Part shown: positions 15,143 to 24,134 of the stretch, piece after piece
How the letters are laid out: every line of letters begins with the position of its first letter
How positions within the stretch are numbered: the first letter of the stretch is position 1
Assembly: GCA_004560305.1 (NCBI GenBank)
Contig: SFVI01000010.1
Span: 1 to 64,000 of the forward strand
Origin: a bacterium
GTDB lineage: Bacteria > Bacillota > Clostridia > Oscillospirales > Oscillospiraceae
Reading direction: 5' to 3'
Length of the DNA: 64,000 bases
Notes under the pieces: generated by a model
Told to the model about the DNA's origin: nothing
What the model saw: the letters and a program-made list of their open reading frames with translations, nothing else
The model's database searches: none
Made by a program: the position numbers and the translations under genes

Positions 15143-16413
15143 GGCTTTTGCATTGGCTTTCTGCCGGACAGCATAGGCAATGGGAACATACAGAGTATGG
15201 CAAAAGTACTCACCGCCAGCATTCTGTAAGTAAACCAATGGTGGATATAGGAGTGGTTCCCCATAGCCATATACCAGAGGAAGGGCAGCAGGGCAAGGAT
15301 GGCCAGGGGTACGTAATTGCCAGACTCATTCGTAAACCTGCCCCGTTTCCCGCCCATCGTCACCGCAACTGCAAGCATATATATGGCTGCTGCCAGAGCA
15401 GCCGGAGAAATCAAGTGGGCTAGGTTGCGCACCACCACATCCAGGTAACTGAAGGCATAGCCCGCCTCATCAGCCATGGATGAGCGGAAGAAAGCGATCG
15501 TCAAAGCGGTTCTGATTGTGTCGGCATCTCCAAATACCGCCGCAATTATCCATTTTCCTGCCCACATGCCGCCGTAACCCACAAACCAGGGTACAAGGCA
15601 GCCAAGCAGCAGGCGAAGCTTTTCCCCGGATTTTCTTTTGTCTGCACATAGTAGGAGACAAAAGGGTATACCAAAACTTGCCAGCGGCCAGGTGAGCAGA
15701 TCAAAGAAACTTGTAGCACAACCCACAGCCGCGAAAAACAGCGGCAGCCTGTCTCTTGTTTCTTTTAACCACTCCAGTTTCAGAAGCATAAGGCTTGAGG
15801 ACAGAACGCTTATATAATAGATCGTGGAATATTGCAGGGAACGGACTATGGCCAGGGGATCTATAAGAAGCAGGGTCAGCAGCAGGGACGGAATGTAGTT
15901 TGTCTCCCCTATTTTCCACATCAGGAACAACAACCAAAGGGTACAAAGGCCAATCACAAGTGCGTTAAGCACCCTTATTTGTCCATAATTGAGTATGGAC
16001 AGGGCCGGCTTAAGCGTAAGCAGATATCCATGCCAGTATCGCTCATAGGCAATGTGGCTTGCCGCCGCCCCATCTCCATAATGGGAAACGAGTGTCAGGA
16101 CGGGATCCGTTTCAGGAGGCACAGCATACCTATATACCTTCAGAGTCTTCTCCAAAGCGTTTTCCTCTCCCGGGTAGGATGCACTAAGGAGCATGAGCGC
16201 ATCAGTAAAGTTGTCCAGCCGTGTATCCACGCCCATGATATCCGTCACAGGATACGTACCCTCACGACGGAAAATCTCCACTGATGCCGTCACATTCTCC
16301 TCCATGGGAGCCGTTGGCAGCAGATACACCAGTATCAGCAGAAGAAAGCCAGTAATGGCGGACAATGTCACCAGTACCGCAAGTTTTGAAATTATCCTAA
16401 AAAAAGTTTTCAT
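15139..16413 (-). CDS. polytopic membrane protein of unknown function, 424 aa
   Basis: The N-terminal helix (LAVLVTLSAITGFLLLILVYLLP) is followed by an extracytoplasmic loop of about 100 residues, then roughly nine further membrane helices. The layout (one helix, large outer loop, many helices) recalls GT-C type glycosyltransferases or O-antigen-ligase-like proteins, but the catalytic Asp/Glu motif of those is not convincing. Base composition is less GC-rich than the adjoining pyr genes. It begins 80 bp after pyrE on the same strand and may be read through from the pyr operon. No function assigned. Confidence 0.7.
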   Translation of the reverse strand: MKTFFRIISKLAVLVTLSAITGFLLLILVYLLPTAPMEENVTASVEIFRREGTYPVTDIMGVDTRLDNFTDALMLLSASYPGEENALEKTLKVYRYAVPPETDPVLTLVSHYGDGAAASHIAYERYWHGYLLTLKPALSILNYGQIRVLNALVIGLCTLWLLFLMWKIGETNYIPSLLLTLLLIDPLAIVRSLQYSTIYYISVLSSSLMLLKLEWLKETRDRLPLFFAAVGCATSFFDLLTWPLASFGIPFCLLLCADKRKSGEKLRLLLGCLVPWFVGYGGMWAGKWIIAAVFGDADTIRTALTIAFFRSSMADEAGYAFSYLDVVVRNLAHLISPAALAAAIYMLAVAVTMGGKRGRFTNESGNYVPLAILALLPFLWYMAMGNHSYIHHWFTYRMLAVSTFAILCMFPLPMLSGRKPMQKP

Positions 16414-16494
16414 CTTTCATCCGTTCCATGGTGCGTGGATGTACTCACACCTGGCGCCCCCCTTTCTCCCCAGCAACCGCTGAGCCTGCGGCCC

Positions 16495-17136
16495 TCACTT
16501 GCTGATCCAGCTCTCGTCGGAGGGGTTATTGCGGAAGGCCATGAGCCGCTCCACGTCCTCGGGGCGGATATAGCCCTCCTGTGCGGCGGTCTGGGCCACC
16601 ACGTCGAAGTTGGTGAGGGAGACGTTCTTCACCTGGGCCGCTGCCAGCCGCTCCAGGCCCTTCTGCATGCCGTAGGTAAAGATGCTCACCACACCCAGCA
16701 CTTCTGCCCCAGCTTCCCGGAGCACTTCCACCACTTCGATGACGCTGCCGCCGGTGGAGATCAGGTCTTCCACCACCACTACCTTCTGGCCCGGCTCCAG
16801 CCGGCCCTCGATCTGGTTCTGGCGGCCATGGTCCTTCGCACCGGAGCGCACATAGCCCATGGGCATATTCAGCAGGTGGGCGGTGATGGCGGCGTGGGCG
16901 ATGCCGGCGGTGGAGGTGCCCATCAGCACCTGGGCCTCCGGGTAGTTCTCCTGAATCAGCCGGGCCAGGCCCTGCTCCACATCCAGGCGGACTTCCGGGG
17001 CGGTGAGGGTCAGGCGGTTGTCGGTATACACCGGGCTCTTGATGCCGCTGGCCCAGGTGAAGGGCTCATCCGGGCGGAAGAACACGGCCTGAATCTTCAA
17101 AAGGTCTTTCGCGATGACTTTTTCCATTGCTTCCAT
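16495..17136 (-). CDS. pyrE: orotate phosphoribosyltransferase
   Basis: PyrE transfers orotate onto PRPP to give OMP. The 213-aa protein has FTWASGIKSPVYTDNR (orotate site), YVRSGAKDHGRQNQIEG (flexible catalytic loop with Lys/His) and the PRPP motif VVVVEDLISTGGS. The ATG overlaps the pyrF stop by one base (TAATG), with AAGGAG 11 bases upstream inside pyrF. A second ATG three codons later is also possible. It is the last enzyme gene of the pyr operon. Confidence 0.94.
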   Translation of the reverse strand: MEAMEKVIAKDLLKIQAVFFRPDEPFTWASGIKSPVYTDNRLTLTAPEVRLDVEQGLARLIQENYPEAQVLMGTSTAGIAHAAITAHLLNMPMGYVRSGAKDHGRQNQIEGRLEPGQKVVVVEDLISTGGSVIEVVEVLREAGAEVLGVVSIFTYGMQKGLERLAAAQVKNVSLTNFDVVAQTAAQEGYIRPEDVERLMAFRNNPSDESWISK

Positions 17137-17834
17137 TATCCAACAAACTCCTTTACACATCTTTCATAGGCGGCCACTGGGTCGGCGGCGGCAGTGATGG
17201 GCCGGCCCACCACGATATAGTCGGAGCCCAGCTCCTTTGCCTTTTCCGGGGTGGTGACCCGTTTCTGGTCTCCCACGTCCCCATCGGCGAAGCGGACGCC
17301 GGGGGTGACAGTGACAAAGCCGTCGCCGCAGGCCTGGTGCACCTTCCCCGCCTCCAGGGGGGAGCAGACCACGCCGTCCAGCCCGGCTTCCTTGGCGGTG
17401 CGGGCGTAGGACATGACCACCTGGTCCAGAGGCCGGTCAATCAGCAGCTCCCGGCGCATGCTGTCCTCATCGGTGGAGGTCAGCTGGGTGACGGCAATCA
17501 GCAGGGGGCGGCTGCCGTCAGGCCGGGTCAGCCCCTCCAGGGCGGCCTTCATCATGGCGGAGGTACCGGCGGCGTGGACATTGCACATATCCACATCCAG
17601 GCCGGAGAGCACGGCCATGGCCTTTTTCACAGTGTTGGGAATATCGTGGAGCTTCAGATCCAAAAAGATCTTATGGCCCCGGGCCTTGATCTGGCGGACG
17701 ATCTCCGGCCCTTCGGCATAGTACAGCTCCATGCCGATCTTCACAAAGGGCTTGCGCCCGGTGAACTTGTCCAGAAAGGTGAACACCTGCTCCTTACTGC
17801 TGAAATCGCAGGCGACGATCACATCTTTACCCAT
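17136..17834 (-). CDS. pyrF: orotidine-5'-phosphate decarboxylase
   Basis: PyrF decarboxylates OMP to UMP. The 232-aa TIM barrel has VACDFSS, the catalytic signature [11 protein letters not shown] (Asp-Lys-Asp chain) and the phosphate-binding end [11 protein letters not shown]. It overlaps pyrD by 8 bp upstream and pyrE by one base downstream, so translation is coupled. Confidence 0.95.
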   Translation of the reverse strand: MGKDVIVACDFSSKEQVFTFLDKFTGRKPFVKIGMELYYAEGPEIVRQIKARGHKIFLDLKLHDIPNTVKKAMAVLSGLDVDMCNVHAAGTSAMMKAALEGLTRPDGSRPLLIAVTQLTSTDEDSMRRELLIDRPLDQVVMSYARTAKEAGLDGVVCSPLEAGKVHQACGDGFVTVTPGVRFADGDVGDQKRVTTPEKAKELGSDYIVVGRPITAAADPVAAYERCVKEFVG

Positions 17835-18744
17835 GCTTACATCCTCCTATAATCTCTTTCAATGCGTTGATGTTGTACTTTTCCATCGCGGCGGGCAGGG
17901 CCTGGACAATATCCCGGCAGGCGAAGGGGTTCACCAGGTTGGCGGCCCCCACTTCCACCGCTGTGGCCCCGGCCAGCAGCATTTCGATCACGTTCTCCGC
18001 GCTGGCAACGCCGCCCACGCCGATCACCGGGATGTCCACCGCCTGGCTCACCTGGTACACCATTCGCAGGGCCACCGGGAAGATGGCCGGGCCGGAGAAG
18101 CCGCCCATGGTGTTGGCAACTACCGGCCTCCGGGTATTCAGGTCGATGCGCATGCCCAGCATGGTGTTGATAAGGCTGAGGCCGTCGGCCCCGGCCTCCG
18201 CACAGGCTTTGGCGATGGAGACGATATCGGTAACGTTGGGGGTCAGCTTGATGATCACCGGCTTATGGCACACGGCCTTCACCGCACGGGTGACCTCCGC
18301 CGCCGCTTCTGGGCAGGTGCCGAAGCTCATGCCGCCGCCGTGGACATTGGGGCAGCTGACGTTCACCTCCAGCCAGCCCACCTGGTCACACTTGTCCAGC
18401 TTCCGGCAGGCAAGCACATAGTCCTCTACGGAGAAGCCGCTGACATTGGCCATCACCTTTTTGTGGAAAACCTGTTTCAGCTTGGGCAGCTCTTCCTCAA
18501 TCACCTTGTCCACGCCCGGGTTTTGCAGGCCCACGGCGTTGATGAGACCGGCGGTGCAGTCGGCGATGCGGGGGGTGGGGTTGCCGAAGCGGGGCTCCCT
18601 TGTGGTGCCCTTGAAGGAGAAGGTGCCCAGGATATTGATGTCGTACAGCTCCGCAAACTCATAGCCATAGCCGAAGGTGCCGCTGGCGGGGATCACTGGG
18701 TTATCCAGAGGGATACCGCAGAGGGACACGCTCAGGTCTGCCAT
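17827..18744 (-). CDS. pyrD: dihydroorotate dehydrogenase B, catalytic subunit
   Basis: Oxidises dihydroorotate with FMN and passes electrons to PyrK and NAD. The 305-aa protein has the class 1B catalytic Cys in [12 protein letters not shown], the substrate loop [16 protein letters not shown], and the FMN phosphate-binding end [19 protein letters not shown]. Its start overlaps the pyrK end by 13 bp, fitting the PyrD/PyrK heterotetramer. Confidence 0.95.
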   Translation of the reverse strand: MADLSVSLCGIPLDNPVIPASGTFGYGYEFAELYDINILGTFSFKGTTREPRFGNPTPRIADCTAGLINAVGLQNPGVDKVIEEELPKLKQVFHKKVMANVSGFSVEDYVLACRKLDKCDQVGWLEVNVSCPNVHGGGMSFGTCPEAAAEVTRAVKAVCHKPVIIKLTPNVTDIVSIAKACAEAGADGLSLINTMLGMRIDLNTRRPVVANTMGGFSGPAIFPVALRMVYQVSQAVDIPVIGVGGVASAENVIEMLLAGATAVEVGAANLVNPFACRDIVQALPAAMEKYNINALKEIIGGCKHG

Positions 18745-19466
18745 TTTATCTCCTCCTTCCGCAGCACCGGGCCTTCTTTACAAATGCGCTTGACGCCGTA
18801 GAGCGTCTCGCAGGAGCAGCCCATGCAGGCCCCGAAGCCGCAGCCCATCCGCTGCTCAAAGCTGAACTGGCCGGAGGTGACGGTGCAGTCGTTCACAGCT
18901 TTGAACATGGCCTCCGGGCCGCAGGTGTAAAAATAGCTGTAGTCCAGGCCCGCCATGGTCTGGGTGACGAAGCCCTTCAGGCCCCGGCTGCCGTCCTCGG
19001 TGCAGAGGGTGACAGCGCAGCCCAAGGCTTTGAATTCTTCTTCGTACACCACCTGCGCCGCTGTGGCAAAGCCCAGGAGCACCTGGGGCCTTTTTCCCTC
19101 AGCGATCAGCTGCTTTGCCAGGGCGTAGAGCGGCGTGAAGCCCAGGCCGCCGCCGATCAGCAGGGGCTTCTCCCCCGCCGGGGCCAGGTCAAAGCCGTTG
19201 CCCAGGCCGGTGAGAAGGTCCAGACTGCCGCTTTCCATCCGGGAGAGCTGCTCCGTCCCCCGGCCCACGACGCGGTAGACCACCGTCAGGCTGTCCTTAT
19301 CCCAGTCGCAGACGGAGAGGGGGCGGCGCAGGAAGCAGCCGTCGATCCTGATATTCACGAACTGGCCGGGGCGGGTGATGGCCCCGGTGTCCCCCCGCAG
19401 GTGCAGGCGCATGACCTGGCTGTTCAGGGGGCGGTTCTCTCTGATTTCAAAAATTCCCTGTTTCAT
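18732..19466 (-). CDS. pyrK: dihydroorotate dehydrogenase B, electron-transfer subunit
   Basis: A FAD and [2Fe-2S] protein that links PyrD to NAD. The 244-aa sequence shows the ferredoxin-reductase fold with RRPLSVCDWD (FAD), GGGLGFTPLYALAKQL (NAD/FAD loop) and the C-terminal cluster motif C-x4-C-x2-C plus a distal Cys (MGCGFGACMGCSCE...RIC). It is encoded between carB and pyrD. Confidence 0.95.
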   Translation of the reverse strand: MKQGIFEIRENRPLNSQVMRLHLRGDTGAITRPGQFVNIRIDGCFLRRPLSVCDWDKDSLTVVYRVVGRGTEQLSRMESGSLDLLTGLGNGFDLAPAGEKPLLIGGGLGFTPLYALAKQLIAEGKRPQVLLGFATAAQVVYEEEFKALGCAVTLCTEDGSRGLKGFVTQTMAGLDYSYFYTCGPEAMFKAVNDCTVTSGQFSFEQRMGCGFGACMGCSCETLYGVKRICKEGPVLRKEEIKWQT

Positions 19467-19474
19467 GCCGTCCC

Positions 19475-22400
19475 TCAGGCGTCGATGGTGGAGATGCGCA
19501 GGGTGGTCTCCTCCAGCACATCCAGCAGCACCTTCACGGTGTCCAGGGCGGTGAACATGGTGACATTGTTCTCGGTGGCGGCGGTGCGGATCTTATAGCC
19601 GTCGCTCATCTGGCCCAGAGAGCCGATGTCCTGGGTGTTGATGACGTAGGCGATGTGGCCCTGGCGCAGGGCTTCCAGAATCTCGTCGCTGCCGTCCCGC
19701 AGCTTTTTCAGCACATGGGTGCGGATGCCGTTTTCCTTCAGGAATTTGGCGGTGCCCTCGGTGGCCTCGATGTTGAAGCCCAGGTCATAGAAGCGGCGGA
19801 TCAGGGGCAGGGCCTCCTGCTTGTCCTTATCGGCCACGGTGGCGAACACGGTGCCGTAATTCTGCAGGTGGGTGCCGGAGGCCTGCAGGGCCTTGTACAG
19901 GGCACGGTTCAGCTTGTCGTCATAGCCGATGGCCTCGCCGGTGGACTTCATCTCCGGGGAGAGGTAGGCATCCAGGCCGCGGATCTTGTTGAAGGAGAAC
20001 ACCGGCACCTTCACATACCAGCGGTCCTTCTCTTTGGGATAGATGTCGAAGATGCCCTGCTCCTTCAGGCTCTTGCCCAGGATGACCTCGGTGGCGATGT
20101 CCGCCAGGCTGTAGCCGGTGGCCTTGGACAGGAAGGGAACGGTGCGGGAGGAGCGGGGGTTGACCTCGATAATATAGACCTTCTCGTTCTGGTCCACGAT
20201 GAACTGGATATTGTACAGGCCCACAATGCCGATGCCCAGGCCCAGCTTCTTGGCGTACTGCAAAACGATGCCCTTCACCTTGTCGGAAATGCTGAAGGTG
20301 GGGTAGACGCTGATGGAGTCGCCGCTGTGGATGCCGGTGCGCTCTACCAGCTCCATGATGCCGGGGACGAACACGTCCCGGCCGTCGCAGATGGCGTCCA
20401 CCTCGATCTCCTTGCCGATGATGTACTTATCCACCAGCACCGGCTTATCCACGTCCACCTCCACGGCGGTCTTTAAATACTGGCGCAGCTGCTGCTCGTT
20501 GGCCACGATCTGCATGGCCCGGCCGCCCAGCACGAAGCTGGGGCGCACCAGCACCGGGTAGCCGATGGCTTCGGCAGCCTTCACGCCGTCCTCAATGTTG
20601 GTGACGGCCTGGCCCTGGGGCTGGGGAATGTTCAGCTCCTCCAGGATTTTCTCAAAGCTGTCCCGGTTCTCGGCCCGCTCGATGGCCTGGCAGTCGGTGC
20701 CGATGATCTTCACGCCCCACTCCATGAGAGGCTGGGCCAGGTTGATGGCGGTCTGGCCGCCCAGGGAGGCGATGACCCCCTCCGGCTTCTCAAACTCGAT
20801 GATGTTCATCACATCCTCGGTGGTGAGAGGCTCGAAATACAGCTTGTCGGCAGTGGTATAGTCGGTGGAGACGGTCTCCGGGTTGTTGTTGATGATGATG
20901 GCCTCATAGCCGGACTTCTTGATGGTGGTGACGGCGTGGACGGTGGAATAGTCAAACTCCACGCCCTGGCCGATGCGGATGGGGCCGGCGCCCAGCACCA
21001 CAATCTTTTTCTTCTCCCCCAGGCGGGAGGCGTTGGGGAAGGAATAGGAAGAATAGAAATAGGGAATGTAGGCGTTGGTGTGGCAGGTATCCACCATGGG
21101 ATAGTTGGGGAACAGGTCAAAATACTTCCTCTGCTTATAGATGTCCAGCTCCGTCTTGCCCCAGAGCTGGGCAATGTATTTGTCGCTGAAGCCCATCTTC
21201 TTGGCCTCTTCCAGCAGCTGGGTGTTGCCCACATTGGCGGCAAGGGTCTTCTCCATATCCACGATCTTCTGAATGGACTCCAGGAAGAAGGGGGTGATCA
21301 TGGTGATGGCATAGAGCTGGTCGATCCCCACGCCCCGGCGCAGCAGCTCGGCAATGGCAAAGATGTTGTCATCCCGGAACTCGCCGATATACGCCAGCAT
21401 TTCCTCGGTGGGCATATCGTCAAACTTGGGCAGGTGGAAGTGGCACACGCCGATCTCCAGAGAGCGAACGGATTTCAGCAGGCACTCCTCCAGGTTGGCG
21501 CCGATGCCCATGACTTCGCCGGTGGCCTTCATCTGGGTGCCCAGCTTGTTGGGGGCGGTGGCGAACTTGTCAAAGGGGAAGCGCGGCATCTTGGCCACCA
21601 CATAGTCCAGGCTGGGCTCAAAGGCGGCATTGGTGTTGGCGATGCCGATCTCCTCCAGAGCCATGCCCACGGCGATTTTGGCGGTGACCCGGGCGATGGG
21701 GTAGCCGCTGGCCTTGGAGGCCAGAGCAGAGGAACGGGACACCCGGGGGTTCACCTCGATGAGATAATACTCGCTGGAGTTGGGGTTCAGGGCAAACTGG
21801 ACGTTGCAGCCGCCCTCGATCTTCAGCTCACGGATGATCTTGATGGCGCTGTCGTTGAGCATTTTCAGGTCATGGTCATTGAGGGTCATGATGGGGGCCA
21901 CCACGATGGAGTCCCCGGTGTGGACGCCCACGGGGTCCACGTTCTCCATGCCGCAGATGGTGATGGCATGGTCATTGGAGTCCCGCATGACCTCAAACTC
22001 GATCTCCTTATAGCCCTTGACACTCTTCTCGATCAGCACCTGATGGACGGGAGAGAGCTTGAAGGCGTTGAGGCCGATCTCCACCAGCTCCTCCTCATTG
22101 TTGGCAAAGCCGCCGCCGGTGCCGCCCAGGGTGAAGGCGGGGCGCAGCACAACGGGATAGCCGATGTCCTTTGCGGCCTTCTTGGCCTGCTCCAGGTCAT
22201 AGGTGATCTCGGAGGGGATGGTGGGCTCGCCGATGGACTGGCACAGCTCCTTGAACAGCTCCCGGTCCTCGGCCCGCTCGATGCTCTCGCTGCTGGTGCC
22301 CAGCAGCTCCACCCGGCATTCCTTCAGCACGCCCTTCTTTTCCAGCTGCATGGCCAGGTTCAGGCCGGTCTGGCCGCCGATGCCGGGGACGATGGCATCG

Positions 22401-22648
22401 GGCCGCTCATAGCGCAGGATCTTGGCCATATATTCCAGGGTCAGGGGCTCCATATACACCTTGTCGGCAATGGTGGTGTCGGTCATGATGGTGGCCGGGT
22501 TGGAGTTGCACAGCACCACCTCATAGCCCTCTTCCTTCAGGGCAAGGCAGGCCTGGGTGCCGGCATAGTCAAACTCGGCAGCCTGGCCGATGACGATGGG
22601 GCCGGAGCCGATGATCAGAATCTTCTTGATGTCCGTTCTCTTTGCCAT
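19475..22648 (-). CDS. carB: carbamoyl-phosphate synthase, large subunit
   Basis: CarB makes carbamoyl phosphate from bicarbonate, ammonia and two ATP. The 1057-aa protein is full length: two homologous ATP-grasp halves (IIGSGPIVIGQAAEFDYAGT near residue 10 and VLGAGPIRIGQGVEFDYSTV near 555), an oligomerisation region between them, and a C-terminal MGS-like allosteric domain (from about 935). The glutaminase subunit carA is not in the window, so it must be encoded elsewhere. GGAGG precedes the start. Confidence 0.96.
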   Translation of the reverse strand: MAKRTDIKKILIIGSGPIVIGQAAEFDYAGTQACLALKEEGYEVVLCNSNPATIMTDTTIADKVYMEPLTLEYMAKILRYERPDAIVPGIGGQTGLNLAMQLEKKGVLKECRVELLGTSSESIERAEDRELFKELCQSIGEPTIPSEITYDLEQAKKAAKDIGYPVVLRPAFTLGGTGGGFANNEEELVEIGLNAFKLSPVHQVLIEKSVKGYKEIEFEVMRDSNDHAITICGMENVDPVGVHTGDSIVVAPIMTLNDHDLKMLNDSAIKIIRELKIEGGCNVQFALNPNSSEYYLIEVNPRVSRSSALASKASGYPIARVTAKIAVGMALEEIGIANTNAAFEPSLDYVVAKMPRFPFDKFATAPNKLGTQMKATGEVMGIGANLEECLLKSVRSLEIGVCHFHLPKFDDMPTEEMLAYIGEFRDDNIFAIAELLRRGVGIDQLYAITMITPFFLESIQKIVDMEKTLAANVGNTQLLEEAKKMGFSDKYIAQLWGKTELDIYKQRKYFDLFPNYPMVDTCHTNAYIPYFYSSYSFPNASRLGEKKKIVVLGAGPIRIGQGVEFDYSTVHAVTTIKKSGYEAIIINNNPETVSTDYTTADKLYFEPLTTEDVMNIIEFEKPEGVIASLGGQTAINLAQPLMEWGVKIIGTDCQAIERAENRDSFEKILEELNIPQPQGQAVTNIEDGVKAAEAIGYPVLVRPSFVLGGRAMQIVANEQQLRQYLKTAVEVDVDKPVLVDKYIIGKEIEVDAICDGRDVFVPGIMELVERTGIHSGDSISVYPTFSISDKVKGIVLQYAKKLGLGIGIVGLYNIQFIVDQNEKVYIIEVNPRSSRTVPFLSKATGYSLADIATEVILGKSLKEQGIFDIYPKEKDRWYVKVPVFSFNKIRGLDAYLSPEMKSTGEAIGYDDKLNRALYKALQASGTHLQNYGTVFATVADKDKQEALPLIRRFYDLGFNIEATEGTAKFLKENGIRTHVLKKLRDGSDEILEALRQGHIAYVINTQDIGSLGQMSDGYKIRTAATENNVTMFTALDTVKVLLDVLEETTLRISTIDA

Positions 22649-22693
22649 TTCAGTTCCTCCATAACAAATCTCTTGTTTGTTTTAATGTATCAC

Positions 22694-23896
22694 TTACTTC
22701 TCTATATAGACGGTTTTGCCGTTATATACGGTTTTTACGCAGCGGCCACAGACCTCCATGCCGGCAAAGGGCGTAGCCCTGCCCATGGAGCGGAAGCCGG
22801 TGGGGTCAATGGTGTAGCGTTCGTTCAGGTCCCAGACGCAGCAGTCCTCCCCTGTCAGGGGGATGTTAAAGCGGCGGCGGGGATTGGTGCTCAGCAGTTC
22901 CACCAGCTTTTCCAGGCTGATGATCCCGGTCAGCACCAGGCCGGTGTACAGCACAGGGAAGGCCGTTTCCAGGCCCACGATGCCGAAGGCGCTTTTCTCC
23001 AGGCCCCGGCTCTTTTCCTCCGCCGAATGGGGGGCATGGTCGGTGGCGATGATGTCAATGGTGCCGTCCTGAATGCCCTCGATCAGGGCCTGCCGGTCCT
23101 CCCTCCCCCGCACCGGGGGGTTCATCTTGAAGCGGCCCTCCTCCTGCAGCATGCTGTCATCCAGCAGCAGGTAGTGGGGCGCGGTCTCACAGCTGACATC
23201 CAGGCCCCTGGCCTTGGCCTGGCGGATCAGGGCCACACTCTCCTTGGCGGAGATGTGGCACACATGGTAGGCGCAGCCGGTTTCTTCCACCAGCTTCAGG
23301 TCCCGCTCGATCTGCCGGTACTCGCTCTCGGAGCAGATGCCCCGGTGGCCGTGGGCCCTGGCATAGGCTCCATCGTGAATATACCCGCCCCGCAGCAGTT
23401 CATTCACCTCGCAGTGGGCCACGATCATCTTCCCCAGCTTTTTGGCCCGCAGCATGGCTTCCCGCATCATCTCATCGCGCTGGACGCCCCGGCCATCATC
23501 GGAAAAGCCGGCCACATCCGCCGCCATTTCTTCCAGCGCTGCCAGCTGCTCGCCCCGCTGGCCCACGGTGATGGCGGCATAGGGCAGCACGTTTATGGTA
23601 GCGTCCCGCCCGATGACTGCCAGCTCCGCCTCCAGGTGCTCCTGGCTGTCCGGCACCGGGTTCAGATTGGGCATGGCGCAGACGGCGGTGTAGCCCCCCG
23701 CCGCGGCGGCGGCGCAGCCGCTGGCCACGGTCTCCTTATAAGAAAATCCCGGCTCTCTGAAATGCACATGCACATCACAAAAACCGGGAAAAACAGCATA
23801 TCCGTTATCATCAAAACCAAAGGCGCCGCCCTCCACAGGGAACAGCTGTTCCTGGGGGGCGTTCTTTCTATCCAGCTTGCAGACTCTCTCCGTCAT
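22694..23896 (-). CDS. pyrC: dihydroorotase, zinc-type
   Basis: PyrC cyclises carbamoyl aspartate to dihydroorotate. The 400-aa amidohydrolase has HVHFREPG (metal ligands), a HCEVNELL segment, CHISAKESVALIRQAK and the catalytic IATDHAPHS. The start MTERVCKL is preceded by AAAGGGTG; an in-frame ATG five codons earlier has no site. It opens the operon after a leader of about 100 nt. pyrB is not beside it, unlike many pyrB-pyrC arrangements. Confidence 0.93.
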   Translation of the reverse strand: MTERVCKLDRKNAPQEQLFPVEGGAFGFDDNGYAVFPGFCDVHVHFREPGFSYKETVASGCAAAAAGGYTAVCAMPNLNPVPDSQEHLEAELAVIGRDATINVLPYAAITVGQRGEQLAALEEMAADVAGFSDDGRGVQRDEMMREAMLRAKKLGKMIVAHCEVNELLRGGYIHDGAYARAHGHRGICSESEYRQIERDLKLVEETGCAYHVCHISAKESVALIRQAKARGLDVSCETAPHYLLLDDSMLQEEGRFKMNPPVRGREDRQALIEGIQDGTIDIIATDHAPHSAEEKSRGLEKSAFGIVGLETAFPVLYTGLVLTGIISLEKLVELLSTNPRRRFNIPLTGEDCCVWDLNERYTIDPTGFRSMGRATPFAGMEVCGRCVKTVYNGKTVYIEK

Positions 23897-24002
23897 GGTA
23901 CACCCTTTCACGCATCAACACACAGAAAGAGACGCGGCCAAAGCTGCGTCCTTCTATGCTCAATCCTGCTCACATCATGGTTTTTCTGCTTACTTTCAGG
24001 GT

Positions 24003-24030
24003 ATTATACCATATTTTGCGGTCTTGTCAA
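24003..24030 (-). promoter_or_regulatory. promoter of the pyr operon
   Basis: Consensus TTGACA and TATAAT on the minus strand, 16 bp apart. The following leader of about 100 nt has one small hairpin (GACGC/GCGTC) but no visible PyrR-type antiterminator/terminator pair. Confidence 0.8.
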
Positions 24031-24073
24031 CCAAGGCGGTCTTATCCACGCAAAATCTACCTTTTGCACGGAT

Positions 24074-24112
24074 AGAAAAAGCCCAGTGACCCTTTCTTTG
24101 GTCACTGGGCTA
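24074..24112 (-). terminator. terminator of ftsH
   Basis: GCCCAGTGACC-AAAGAAAG-GGTCACTGGGC followed by TTTTTC on the minus strand. Confidence 0.85.
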
Positions 24113-24134
24113 AAATCGTCCGAAAGGCTTATGC

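Noticed and set aside
23897..24002. PyrR-type or other riboswitch attenuator ahead of pyrC
   Set aside because: Only one small hairpin is visible in the leader; no antiterminator/terminator pair with a T-run.
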